DNA of 64,000 nt from Scylla paramamosain. Its lineage: Eukaryota; Arthropoda; Malacostraca; Decapoda; Portunidae. Position numbers and translations under genes: made by a program. Shown in pieces: positions 1-12,825 of the stretch. Position 1 is the first letter of the stretch. Each line of letters starts with the position of its first letter. The DNA is taken from contig NC_087181.1 in assembly GCF_035594125.1 (NCBI RefSeq), positions 6,331,340 through 6,395,339 of the forward strand. Reading direction: 5' to 3'. The notes under the pieces are model-generated. The model did not search any database. It was not told where the DNA came from and saw only the letters and a list, made by a program, of their open reading frames with translations.

Positions 1-2239
<2,239 letters not shown>

Positions 2240-2289
2240 CACTACTACTACTACTACTACAATAAGTACTACTACTACTACTACTACTG

Positions 2290-2360
<71 letters not shown>

Positions 2361-2380
2361 GCTACTTCTTTTACTAGTAC
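2240..2380. repeat. (ACT)n microsatellite
   Basis: About 45 trinucleotide units with a short interruption near 2263 and two GCT variants. It abuts the truncated 5' end of the LINE to its left and matches the tract beyond that LINE's 3' end. Confidence 0.95.
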
Positions 2381-2671
2381 TACTACAATGACCACTGCCA
2401 CTACCACCGTCACCATCCATCTTCCTCCTGAGGTTCCTGGAAACCTCTTAATGGTCACCCCTCAAAATGTGAGACCTTCAGCGTGGCCTTAATGACTCGG
2501 GGTGAGTGAGGCAGTAGTCTCACCTCATGTTCTTAATAGTGACACTGTATTGGAAGGAACAGAGAATCACGAAGACCTGCATTGTCTGAAAGACCGTTTT
2601 TGTGTCTGGTTGCCTTTCTTTCTGTGTATGTGTCTGTCTTGCCTTCTTTGTCTCTGTTTATGTGTATGTGC

Positions 2672-2674
<3 letters not shown>
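2381..2674. other. Unassigned spacer
   Basis: I see no coding signal, terminal repeat or RNA gene here. Open frames crossing it are microsatellite read-through. Confidence 0.6.
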
Positions 2675-2748
<74 letters not shown>

Positions 2749-2790
2749 TCTGTTTCTCTCTCCCTTCCTCCCTCCCTTCCTCCCTCCCAT
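2675..2790. repeat. (CT)n microsatellite with (CCTTCC) tail
   Basis: About 35 CT units pass into degenerate TCCC and CCTTCC blocks. The tract is pure polypyrimidine on the plus strand. Confidence 0.95.
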
Positions 2791-3514
2791 TTAATGCTTT
2801 ATCATTAAACCTTATCATCAAACCTTTCCCTATTTTTTTTCTGTAAGTTAATCATTTGATTCAGTGTCTGACTTAAATACTCTGTACTGTTTTGATATGG
2901 AGTATATAATTAAAAGTATTAATTAAAAATATGCATGGAAACTAATATTCGCAGCTTCTCTCCGTGGAGACGCTGTCGGGGCTCCCCTCACACAGTATCT
3001 CACCATAGATGTCTATGTTATCTTTATGTTTGCACGAAGAGCATGATCTACCTTCCTTGACCCCAAGACTTAGTGAGTGGAGGTCTGCCCTGAGTCCCGT
3101 GTAAACAAGGAGGCCAAGACTGTGTTGCCTGTGCCACCGCACTCTTCTGTGCTCTGTGTGCATGTACTGTGAGGCTCAGCAAGTGTTCATTCCGATGCTT
3201 GTGCTGTCTTGTTTTCTCTTTATACATAATGTACTGACAAACAAAGTGAGAGAAACTGTGAGTTGGCGTTGAAAATCATAAACAAATAAATCTCCAACAG
3301 AATTCAAAACAAAAATTTTGAAAATACTCCATGTAAAGTTTTATTAAACAGTAGCAAAACAGCCAAGTTACATTTATCACAAAAAAAAAAACTCAACATC
3401 CATTTCCTCAGTGTCTTACTGAGACTTCCCACTCAAATCTATCCCACTCACACATTCCACATGCTACCAGCTGTCACACAGTGCACACTTTATTCTCACT
3501 TTTGCTCTTGTTTC
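2791..3514. other. AT-rich spacer without recognised gene
   Basis: A short minus-strand frame of 73 codons (2942-3163) contains a CSSC pair but matches nothing I recognise. The remainder is AT-rich. Terminal inverted repeats for the neighbouring pogo-type pseudogene were looked for here and not found. Confidence 0.5.
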
Positions 3515-4893
3515 TCATTGACATTTCGCACAGAGTTCGTTCATATCATCATTGAAATCATGCGATTCATAGTCCAAGATTGGCTTATCTGCAATATCTG
3601 AAGAGTCTGTCTCCTCGCCTTTCTGCTCTTGGGAAGCAGACAGAAGTGCCCAGAAATTTTTCTTCCCTTTTTCTCTTCTTCTCCTCCTCTCGTTCTTTCC
3701 TTACTTTTTCCTGCTTTTTCTTTTCCTTCATTCTCTTTTTTGCTTCAGCTTCTTGTTCCTTTACCTTTTTTTTCTCCTCTTGTTTTCTTTTTCTTTCCAT
3801 TTTCTCCCTCTCCTCTTTTTTCTTTCTCTTTCTCTTCAATCATTTGCTGGTACTCAGCACCACTTATTGAGGATGGCAATGCTGTGGTGGTCTTTTTCAA
3901 TCCCTTTTTCTTCTGGAATGAGGGCAGTGTGAGGTAATCGCCAATCATTTTGGAATTTTGGCATGTGGAAGGCAGGGACTATGGGGCAGGGTGGGATATG
4001 GAAGGCAGGAACTGTTGGGCAGGCTGGGATGTGGAAGACAAACTGTGGGGCAGGCTGTAAGGTTTTCTCCAACACCACTGGTCGCTTTTCTCCCAATTTG
4101 GTAATGAAGATGTCCCTCAAAAAGGTAAGAAACACCACCTCAGTGATCCACCCATTTGGAGTTTTTTTTTGGTAAAAAGCCTCTTCAAACCTTTCCAACA
4201 CATTGAAGCGAGGATCCCTGGTGTAGGGGAAGATCAGCAGCGGTGGAAGGTACTGCCCCATGGCAAAGGAGAAGGCCAACATTGTCACCTGCTGCCATGT
4301 GCCACTTGTGATGGAGTAGAGGTGTTTAGCTCCTGTCTTACTGATGATTTTCCTTTTTCTCTGGAGAAATGTTAAAACCACTTTCATCAGCATTAAAGAT
4401 CCTGTCAGGAGAGCTCAACAAAGTGGGATCGATGGTGTCCAGGTAATGTTTCATTTGCTGAAACCATTCACCTAGAGCATCCTTTGTTATGACTGCTCTC
4501 TCACAGCCAGGTGGTTGCCCCATTCTTTTCTGTATCTCTAGGTGCCTCTTGAAAAAGGCTTGCATCCAGTCCTTTCCAGGGCAGTTGTCTTTGAAGACAG
4601 TCTTTGCTCTCCTAGCTTCAAGGATGATCCACCATGTCCTTGAGGTTGTCTTTGGTTCGTCAAAAACCTTGTTGAGACACCTCAACTAGACAGTCTACCA
4701 GCTTCTTCTCCTCCTTTAACAGTACTGTTTTGGAAGCAGCTTGCTTAGATCTTCTGCCTCTAACCTTGTCCCCAAGAGTGGCGTAGGGGATCCCAAAATC
4801 TTTGGAGGCACCATTCAAGGGCATCTGTTTGGACCTCACCAGCTCCACAGCTCTCTCCACTTGCTCCTGTGTGTAGCGTTGGGTTGATACCAT
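3515..4893 (-). pseudogene. Pogo/jerky-type DDE transposase, frameshifted, core deleted
   Basis: Minus-strand segments in successive frames rebuild the family order. First comes a Psq-type HTH of about 55 residues (YTQEQVERAVELV ... FGIPYATLGDKV, 4893 leftward). Next is a CENP-B-type HTH (KDWMQAFFKRHLE) and the first catalytic Asp in FNADESGF (about 4410). A DDE segment with SGTWQQVTMLAFSFAMG follows. The block expected to hold the second Asp is replaced after KLGEKRPVV by three copies of an 11-residue repeat. A Lys/Glu-rich tail follows and the frame ends in CAKCQ-stop. Pogo-type enzymes cut and paste DNA at TA sites; this copy cannot encode a working one. Confidence 0.85.
3961..4057. repeat. 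33-bp minisatellite, 3 copies, inside the transposase pseudogene
   Basis: Units begin at 3961, 3994 and 4027 around a GTGGAAGGCAGG...GGGGCAGG core. The period is a multiple of three and the minus strand reads as PACPTVPAFHI-type 11-residue repeats in the pseudogene frame. It lies where the catalytic core of the transposase should be. Confidence 0.85.
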
Positions 4894-5839
4894 TTCAGCA
4901 AAGACTGTTGAAAAGGTGCAGAGTAAGAATGCAATTTAACATGTATGCTTCAATATAATACTTCCTCTTCCTTTTTTTTTCCCAAAATTATTACCCTTTC
5001 CTGTCATTTTCTGCTTTTCAAGTCAAAACTGCTTGTGTGTAGCAACTCGTTTATGCTTTCCACAATAACATAAAACATATTGAAAACGCAGATAATCTAG
5101 AAGGAGAAGACAAAAATAAAGTAAGCACACTAGCCTGATAATGCCCTACCCTGGTTGGCGCACTACACACTAAGGGCATTTATGGCATTTATGTGCTACC
5201 CCACACAATCCCTTATTTGTTGAGGCTAGACATGTTTATCCTCAACCATTTGACAATCATGCATTATAACAATAAATTCATTGACAAGCTATGTTAGTTT
5301 TGTATCAAAATAGGTGGCAGTGACTAACACTGACATTCATGTGTGCTATCGAAACAGTTAGCTGAACTCCACCTACCTCAGTTACGGTGGAAGACACAAT
5401 GCTTTGTTCTCTCTGGCGCACACAGAACAGTGGAAGGGTACTGGCGGGAAAATTTGAACTTAGTCCCATCATTTCCACTCTGTTTATGTGTTATGGAACT
5501 TTAAGCGGGATTTAGTGCACAGACCCTCCAGTACTCTATCTTTCTTATTATTGCTTTGTTTTTATTCGTATTATTGTCGTTGTTCTGCTTTTTATTAGTT
5601 ATTATTATCATTATTATGTCTCAATCTTCTCTGTTTTTATTATTCTCCTTCTTCTCCTTCTTCCTCTTCTTCTTATTCTTATTCTTTTATTGTAATTATT
5701 ATATTTTATTATTATTATCACTATGATTCCAAAATGTTGTTTAGAAAACTCTTCAAATGTCGAATCTGTTGCTGATAGCCAAGGAACTCTCTCTCTCTCC
5801 TTGCTGATAGCCCAGCACGCACCATGATGACACACACGT

Positions 5840-5840
<1 letters not shown>
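4894..5840. other. Spacer upstream of the pogo-type pseudogene
   Basis: AT-rich sequence with imperfect ATT/CTT runs between 5540 and 5720. No gene, and no terminal inverted repeat that I could match to the left side of the pseudogene. Confidence 0.5.

Positions 5841-5899
<59 letters not shown>
5841..5899. repeat. (CA)n microsatellite
   Basis: About 29 uninterrupted CA units. Confidence 0.97.
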
Positions 5900-6655
<756 letters not shown>

Positions 6656-6843
6656 GAGAGTCCTCACAGCCAGCTACCTCCAGGATCCTTTTTAGGCCAG
6701 CACCCTGGCCTCCAGCAGACACCTTACAGGTTGTCTGACTTCTCAGGCACAAGATCCATGGGCACAAACAAGACTAATACCTTTTACAAGTTCAAGGAAG
6801 GGATGAACATGTCTCACTACACCCATTCACATTTATTCATGTA

Positions 6844-6948
<105 letters not shown>

Positions 6949-6954
6949 ATATAA

Positions 6955-7783
6955 ACATTTATTAATAGCCAATAAAGTCAGTACATAATATGTTTTATGT
7001 ATACATTAATATTAGGCCAGCCTTTTTATAAGCATAAGGTTTTCAAGCACAAAATAATAAAAATCTTAATAATAACAAACAATAATAATAAATAATAGAA
7101 GCAATAATGGTTGAGAAAAATTAATGAAGTATTAAACATACAAATTACAGACTACTAAACACAACTAGAATTTATAATGAAAGTAGAATATAAACTAAAA
7201 GAAACAAAGCAAAATCAATACACAATAATAGACAAAAAATAATAATGAATAAATAAATAAATGAATATATAAACAGGAAAAGAAAAACACACAATGTAGA
7301 ACAAATTTAATATGATACAACACACAGTACTATATAAGGAGGGAAGATGATATTAGGTTGAACTGAAGAAAAAAAAGGCAATCTTGTCATATAAGAATTA
7401 ATAAGAATCCAACAGATGACACTTAAGTTTGTTTTTAAAATTGTAGAGAGAGGGAGCATTCTTAATATACTGAGGAAGAGAATTCCATATTAAAGGTCCT
7501 AAGTACATGGTGGAGTGTTGGAAGAGTGTAAGGCGATGGGATGGAAGGCAAAGCTGTTCTCTATGTCATGTAGGATATTTATAAAAAGGAAGTGAGGCAC
7601 TGATCTGATTTTTGTACATACAATTTGCAATTGAAAGTTTAGTTATATCTTGCAGTTTAAGAATTTTTGTGTTTTTAAATAGAGGAGTGGTGTATTCGAG
7701 ATAAGAACTTTTTGTGATAATTCTGATGATTTTCTTATGTAGTCTGTCCAGGCATGTCAGATGGGTGGCATAAGTGGTACTCC
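6955..7783 (-). pseudogene. 3' fragment of CR1/Jockey-like LINE (copy N2)
   Basis: The minus strand reads the last part of the same ORF2 as the long copy at 41.5-46.4 kb. Recognisable pieces are LFKNTKILKLQDITKLSIA, YLGPLIWNSLPQYIKNAP and a terminal KCHLLDSY-stop with TAA at 7398-7400. An internal stop after FYKYPT breaks it. About 440 bp of 3' UTR follows, also matching the 41.5-41.9 kb UTR (GGCCAGCC...ATAAGC...TTTTCA order). It is 5'-truncated at the right edge. Confidence 0.85.
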
Positions 7784-7829
7784 AAATAGGTTTTCAAACA
7801 TCAGCTGCACTTTCTTATATACACAAACA

Positions 7830-7831
<2 letters not shown>

Positions 7832-7902
<71 letters not shown>
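7832..7902. repeat. (CA)n microsatellite
   Basis: About 35 AC units preceded by imperfect ACAAAC. It joins the truncated 5' end of LINE copy L1 in continuous sequence. Confidence 0.97.
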
Positions 7903-7904
<2 letters not shown>

Positions 7905-8610
7905 GAAGAGTAAAAGGAAATTATGTGTTGAATGTGTAAGGTTGAGTGGAGCAGAAGAGGAAAAGGATCTTGGTGTTACAGTGACTGGGAACCTGACCCT
8001 GGAGAAACACATTAGCAAAATTACAGGAGAAACCTATAACTTGCTGAGAAGAATAAGGCAGGCCTTTGCATATATGGATGAAGAGATAGTCAGGAAGATG
8101 ATCGTGTCGCTGATAAGACCTAGACTAGAATATGCAGCAGTAGTATGGTCGCCATACAAGAAAAAGGATATAAGGAAGTTGGAGAGAGTTCAGAGAGCAG
8201 CTACGAAAAAGGTACCAAGTATCAGGGACTTGTCATATGAAGAGAGACTGGCAAGGATACATCTACCAGCGTTGGAAAAGAGGAGAGAAAGGGGAGACTT
8301 GATTGCGATATATAAAGCATATGAGGGAGCAAAGGAAGTGGACAGGAGTGACTTAATGGTCTGGGATACACAGGACACTAGAGGACATGGAAAAAGGCTG
8401 AAAAGGAGTGCTTGTAGAAGAGATGTCAAAAAGTGTAGTTTCCCATATAGAAGTATTGATGTATGGAACAGTCTGGATGAGGAGATAGTAAATGCAGAAA
8501 GTATACATGGATTCAAGACTAAGTTGGATATTAAAAGATATGGAGATGGGACAGCACGAGCATAGCTCTTTTCCCATAAAGCACAACTAGGTAAATATAA
8601 CTAGGTAAAT
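7903..8610 (+). pseudogene. CR1-like LINE copy L1, C-terminal ORF2 fragment
   Basis: An open frame of about 217 codons covers the region after the RT fingers/palm. It starts within the GKSKR block, then EEEKDLGVTV, HISKITGETYNLLRR, RPRLEYAAVVWSP, IRKLERVQRAATK and a terminal WNSLDEEIV...FKTKLDIKRYGDGTARA-stop at 8565, typical of CR1/L2-type ORF2 ends. The 3' end carries AACTAGGTAAATA twice in tandem and then (CA)n. The copy is 5'-truncated exactly at a (CA)n tract. No RT catalytic residues remain. Confidence 0.88.
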
Positions 8611-8637
8611 ACACACACACACACAGACACACACACG
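8611..8637. repeat. (CA)n between LINE copies L1 and L2
   Basis: About 13 units with one AG interruption, between the 3' tail of L1 and the first base of L2. Confidence 0.9.
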
Positions 8638-8905
8638 TGCACCAGCCAGCTGTTCAGATGCAGGTGGTTAAGCTCCTGAAGATAAAGCTACTGGATCTAG
8701 ACAAAACAATGAGGCCTAGTAATGTATATGCAGGGGTGAGAGGGAGTTACAGAGTGTCTTGTCTCCAAATTTAATACATAAAGGAGTATTTTGAGGTTAA
8801 AAGAAATGAAAGGAAAGGAAGATCTAGGTGGCTTCACTGATAGTGATGTTTGTAAACAAACCGAGTGAGGAGGTGAGATAGAAGGCACATTTTATTGAAA
8901 CCCCT

Positions 8906-9596
8906 GTGGGCTTGAGACAATTGATGGAAGCAAATGGAGAAAGGGATTTTTCAGGATTCAAAGAAGAGAATGGAAGTATGAGGAAGATAATCAGCGTAGA
9001 GAAAGAAATGAGGTGCATGAGGGAACTGATCTCTGGCATTCTGGAGAAGCAGGACAAACTTATGGAAATCAAAGAATTGAGAAAGAAGTATAGTGAATGT
9101 GAGAGCACTCTAAAGATAAACAATGAGATGAAAGAGGCAATGGAAGAACTAAAGAAAGAAAATGAGATACTCAAGACTAAGTGTAATGAATATGAAGTAA
9201 CCCTGCAGGGGCTGCAAGAAAAGGTGGAGGATAGTGCAGGAAAAGTGGAAGGGGTGGTATGTGAAACCAAACTGGAGAAACTGAGAAATACCTTGAAGAA
9301 AGAACATAAGGATGAAAAAGTTAGCTTCACAGAGGTGGTTAAAAAACAAATACAGGAAAAGACCAAGGACACTAATTCAAGTAATTAAAGAAAAGGAGGC
9401 TCTGGTGAGAAAGAAATGTGTGGTGTTTTTTGGGGTGCAAGAGAAGAAAAACACAGTAAAGTCTGTCAGAGAGAGAGAAGAGGAGTTGGTAAGGAAAATC
9501 ATTACAATGGTCCAAGATGAGGTACAGGGACTGGAACAAGAAGTGGAAGAAGCATATACAATTGGAAAATATAGTGAAGAGGTAAAAGGCAATTGA
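8906..9596 (+). pseudogene. L2 ORF1, coiled-coil protein, frameshifted
   Basis: The first frame (160 codons, to 9388) is a long charged heptad region (IKELRKKYSECESTLKI..., ELKKENEILKTKCNEYE) ending near VSFTEVVKKQIQEK. A second frame from about 9312 to 9596 continues with KKCVVFFGVQEK and VREREEELVRKIITMVQDE, resembling the RRM/C-terminal part of LINE ORF1 proteins. ORF1 proteins of this kind bind LINE RNA as coiled-coil multimers. The frameshift lies near 9380. Confidence 0.7.
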
Positions 9597-9889
9597 AAGT
9601 GAGAATGAGATCCCAAGTTGCAGTAGAGGAGATCCTAGTGAGAACCAGGAAGCTGGCTGAAAGTTCAGAATACAAGAATATTTTGGTAAAAGATATATGA
9701 ACTTGGAAGAAAGGGAAAAAGAGAGGGATCTGAGAAATGAAACTAAGAAAAAAAAAATAGAAGAACAGAGACTGAGAAGAAGAAATTTTATTGAAGGGTA
9801 CTAGATACACATAAGGAAATGTTATATTCGGGAAAGGGAACAAGAACTGAAAGAAACACAGCTGCAGACAGACAAATTGCATGTGGTGG

Positions 9890-10586
9890 AAGAAGTAGTA
9901 CATTAAGAGTAATGTATACAAACATAGACAGGTTACTTTTAGGTATACTGAAAGTCAGATTACTTAAAGGAAAATGGACCAGATGTGTTGTGCCTAACTG
10001 AGACATAGTTAAAAGAGGAAGTCCATTTAAGCTTTAAGGAAGAATGATATAATTATTGGAGGAGAGATAGAAAAGGAAAAAGGAGGAAGAGGAGTACTGA
10101 TAATGGTTAGAGATGATATAAATGTGGAAGAAGTGCAATATGGAGATGGCATGGTGGAGATCATAGGTATAACAATCAGGACCAGTGGGAGAGAAAGGAG
10201 GAGGATCATATTAATGTATGGAGGCTGGGGGGGTCACAAGGAAGTGCAAAAGGAAGTGTTGAAGTGCCTAGACAACATGATAAGGAAGGACAGTAAAATA
10301 CTACTAGTGGGAGACTTTAACTGCAAAAATGTAAGCTGGGAGGAGATGGAAGTTAATGGAAATGCTGGACCGTGGAGTGAAGAAATGCTACAGTTAACTA
10401 TGGTGAATGCAATGGACCAATGGGTGAAGGAATTTACAAGATACAGAGGGGAGGAGGAGCCATCTATGTTAGACCTGGTATTCACAAAAAAAAAAAAAAA
10501 AAAAACAGAGCTCAGTCCAACCATTAAATACTCGTACTTAAGCCCAATGGGAAAAAGTGACCATGTGGTTTCAGAAGTGGTACTGC
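9890..10586 (+). pseudogene. L2 endonuclease (APE-type) segment
   Basis: The frame near 10103-10606 shows LLVGDFNCKNVSWEE (metal-binding GDFN), then SMLDLVFT and a terminal GKSDHV, the ordered motifs of exonuclease-endonuclease-phosphatase LINE nucleases. The N-terminal part around 9900-10000 (MYTNIDRLL) is out of frame. DIRS-A interrupts the host reading frame 3' of SDHV. Confidence 0.8.
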
Positions 10587-10592
10587 AAAATT

Positions 10593-10722
10593 ACAGAAGT
10601 ACATGAGACTTACCGTAGGTTAGTTGAAATGTGCTTCGGATTTTGCGAGGCACATCACTTCTGCTAGATGGTAGAGTTCACATGAGATACACTACACTTC
10701 GCCACACAGTCAGTCTTTAAAG
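10593..10722. repeat. DIRS-A left terminal inverted repeat
   Basis: Its first ~95 bp are the reverse complement of the left half of the internal complementary region. The inner part (AGATACACTACACTTCGCC...) is inverted relative to the right terminus near 15829-15860. Confidence 0.85.
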
Positions 10723-10825
10723 ATACAACTACCCACATGAATTATTATCTCCCAACCCTTCCAGTCAGTGAATTTTTGTTGTGTAAACCAAGAATCATCA
10801 ATTAACAAAGGGAGGGAGTGGAGGG

Positions 10826-10970
10826 CATGTGAACTCTACCATCTAGCAGACGTGATGTGCCTCGCAAAATCCGAAGCACATTTCAACTAACCTACGGTAA
10901 GTCTCATGTACTTCTGTAATTTTACTTCGGCAAATCACTTGTCTGCTAGATGGTGCCGTTCACATGAGAT
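10826..10970. repeat. DIRS-A internal complementary region
   Basis: The left part is complementary to the left terminus and the right part to the right terminus. They meet at a central TAATTTTAC that contains the crossover hexamer. In DIRS-1 models this region templates completion of the ends and circularisation. Confidence 0.88.
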
Positions 10971-11122
10971 TTTAAAGTCATGTGGGTGTTGTATGTAAAG
11001 GGTTCTGTCAAAATTCACATTTTGTAAATAGGTGTAAATAAAAGTTCCTATTACAAAAACCCCATTGTCATTTATGAAAATAGAACATGATTTTTACTGC
11101 TGATAACATTTCAAACCTTACA

Positions 11123-12307
11123 TTATACTGAGCCTAGCACTGCTTCTTGAAAAGGGTCTATTTCCCCTTCTATATCCTTATTATAATATTTAGCAAATGG
11201 GGCTTCCTGTGTCCAACCAGCTTTTGCCATGATGGTGGCAATAGGCACATCCAGTGTCTTGGCCTTAGACACTGATGCAGGTCTAATACTACCTGCTGTG
11301 TACCTCTTGGTATCAATCCCACACTTATATAACATGGTCTTAAGCCACCTTGCCACTGTGTCCTTGGAAACACTCCTATGAGGTTTTATATAACTTATGA
11401 GTAGTCTCCTATCTGCATTTCCAGATTCTGTCCTTAGCCTCTCAGTTCTTTTTATATATTCTTTCATAGTCTTAACTACACACAATCTGTAATCCTGAGG
11501 ATAAGCTTTAAATACAATAGTACGAACATTAAATTTTGGCCTGCATTGCTTGATGTTACCTCCTAACAAAACTGAAACAGATTCTTCTCCAAATGCCATA
11601 TTCACCAACGATAATAAGTGCAAAGTTTGGATCCTGGCTGCTTGTGTCATTGCCATCAGCATCACCATTTTTAGCGATAAGTCTTTCAGTGTTAGGCTGT
11701 GTAGTGGTTCCATGAGTCTTATCTTTTGTAATACGAGTTTCACATCCCAGGTCATCGCATATCTGGGTGTAGAAGGGCGTAAGTTGAAGCCTCCCCGCAG
11801 AAATCTGTTGACGAGTGGGTGATTGCCTGCTCTGCAGCCTTCCACCATAATTCCTATTGCAGATAGAGCCCCTCTTGCCGTGTTAATGCTTTCATAACCC
11901 ACACCCCTTTGAAAGTTATGAGTCAGAAAGTTTAATATATGTACTACAGATGGTGCAATGGGATTAATGTTCCATCTACTACAAAAGAGTGTCCACCTCT
12001 TGATGTGAGTGCTGTATTGTCTACTTGTTGCTGGTTTCCAAGAGGCCATAATGATTTCCGTACCTTCTTTAGATATGCCACGTTCTCCAAGTTGTTTCCG
12101 GACAACTGACAAGCCATCAAATTTGTGTGTTTCATTATTGGGTGTTCCTCTGCAGTTGATGGATGCATTAGCACATTTTTCCTGCTCTGTATGACCCAAG
12201 GGTCGTCTACTAGCATCCGAAGGAGCATCCCCATCCACGGTTGTGATGGCCAAAGTGGCACTATGATCCATCCTCTGGTCCTTTCCTCCCTTAACTTCTG
12301 CAGACAT
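11123..12307 (-). CDS. DIRS-A tyrosine recombinase
   Basis: 394 codons from an ATG at 12307. A SAM-like N-terminal domain (residues about 85-190) precedes the catalytic fold: first Arg in TQAARIQTL, a TAGSIRPAS block at the usual H-x-x-R place, the GW of KAGWTQE and the nucleophile in FAKYYNKD. The second Arg is present but Gly stands where His is usual. The enzyme would integrate circular cDNA without an RNase-like nick. The first ~120 codons overlap the RNase H frame by 364 nt, as DIRS ORFs often do. The frame is open throughout, so this ORF could still be functional. Confidence 0.88.
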   Translation of the reverse strand: MSAEVKGGKDQRMDHSATLAITTVDGDAPSDASRRPLGHTEQEKCANASINCRGTPNNETHKFDGLSVVRKQLGERGISKEGTEIIMASWKPATSRQYSTHIKRWTLFCSRWNINPIAPSVVHILNFLTHNFQRGVGYESINTARGALSAIGIMVEGCRAGNHPLVNRFLRGGFNLRPSTPRYAMTWDVKLVLQKIRLMEPLHSLTLKDLSLKMVMLMAMTQAARIQTLHLLSLVNMAFGEESVSVLLGGNIKQCRPKFNVRTIVFKAYPQDYRLCVVKTMKEYIKRTERLRTESGNADRRLLISYIKPHRSVSKDTVARWLKTMLYKCGIDTKRYTAGSIRPASVSKAKTLDVPIATIMAKAGWTQEAPFAKYYNKDIEGEIDPFQEAVLGSV

Positions 12308-12825
12308 CTCGAGATCAGAGAGAAGGGAGGAAAGAGGTAAACCAATTTAAAATTAGCCCATGGAATTGTAAATGCATCAATATATGCAGCCTCTGGATCT
12401 GGTGTCCATGCACAGAATGGAGTCATTTGTTTGTTCAAACGTGAAGCGAATAGGTCTATACAAGGATTCCCAAATATAGAACACAATTCCTTAAATATCA
12501 TCTCATTCAGCTGCCACTCATGTCTGTCATTAAAGGAACGTGACGCCTCGTCGGCCATGACGTTACATTTGCCTGGTATGTGGGAAGCTGTCAGCCATAC
12601 CCCATTACTAAGACACCATTCCCAGATGTCCCTAATAATGTCATCACAAACTATTGACTTAACGCCTCCCATCTCATTCACGTAATTAATCGCTGTGGTG
12701 TTATCACATAATACCTTGACGTGTAAACCTCTAAGGAGATGTGTAAAAGATCTCAATGAGAATAATATAGCCAATAATTCACGCATTAATGTGTGAACAC
12801 ACCTCTTCAGGGGACCATCTGCCAT
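11944..12825 (-). pseudogene. DIRS-A RNase H C-terminal half plus DIRS-specific C-terminal domain
   Basis: The frame resumes with RELLAILFSLRSF, VKVLCDNTTAINYVN (catalytic Asp) and SHIPGKCNVMADEASR (last catalytic residues). It then has the DIRS C-terminal domain with CIDLFASRLNKQ, LFPPFSLI and VPLWPSQPWM. The first 12 or so codons are spurious. The junction with the RT frame lies near 12785 and needs a 1- or 2-nt indel. A sequencing or assembly error is possible, but there is no long homopolymer at the break. Confidence 0.85.

Noticed and set aside
2942..3163. 73-codon minus-strand frame with CSSC
   Set aside because: No family match, no start or splice context, and no partner cysteines at a recognised spacing.
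3585..3839. Lys/Glu-rich minus-strand frame as an independent coiled-coil gene
   Set aside because: It continues the C-terminal tail of the pogo-type pseudogene and has no start of its own.
8824..9372. Minus-strand frames of 60-180 codons here, and similarly at 21407-21922
   Set aside because: They are hydrophobic shadows of purine-rich LINE ORF1 sequence.
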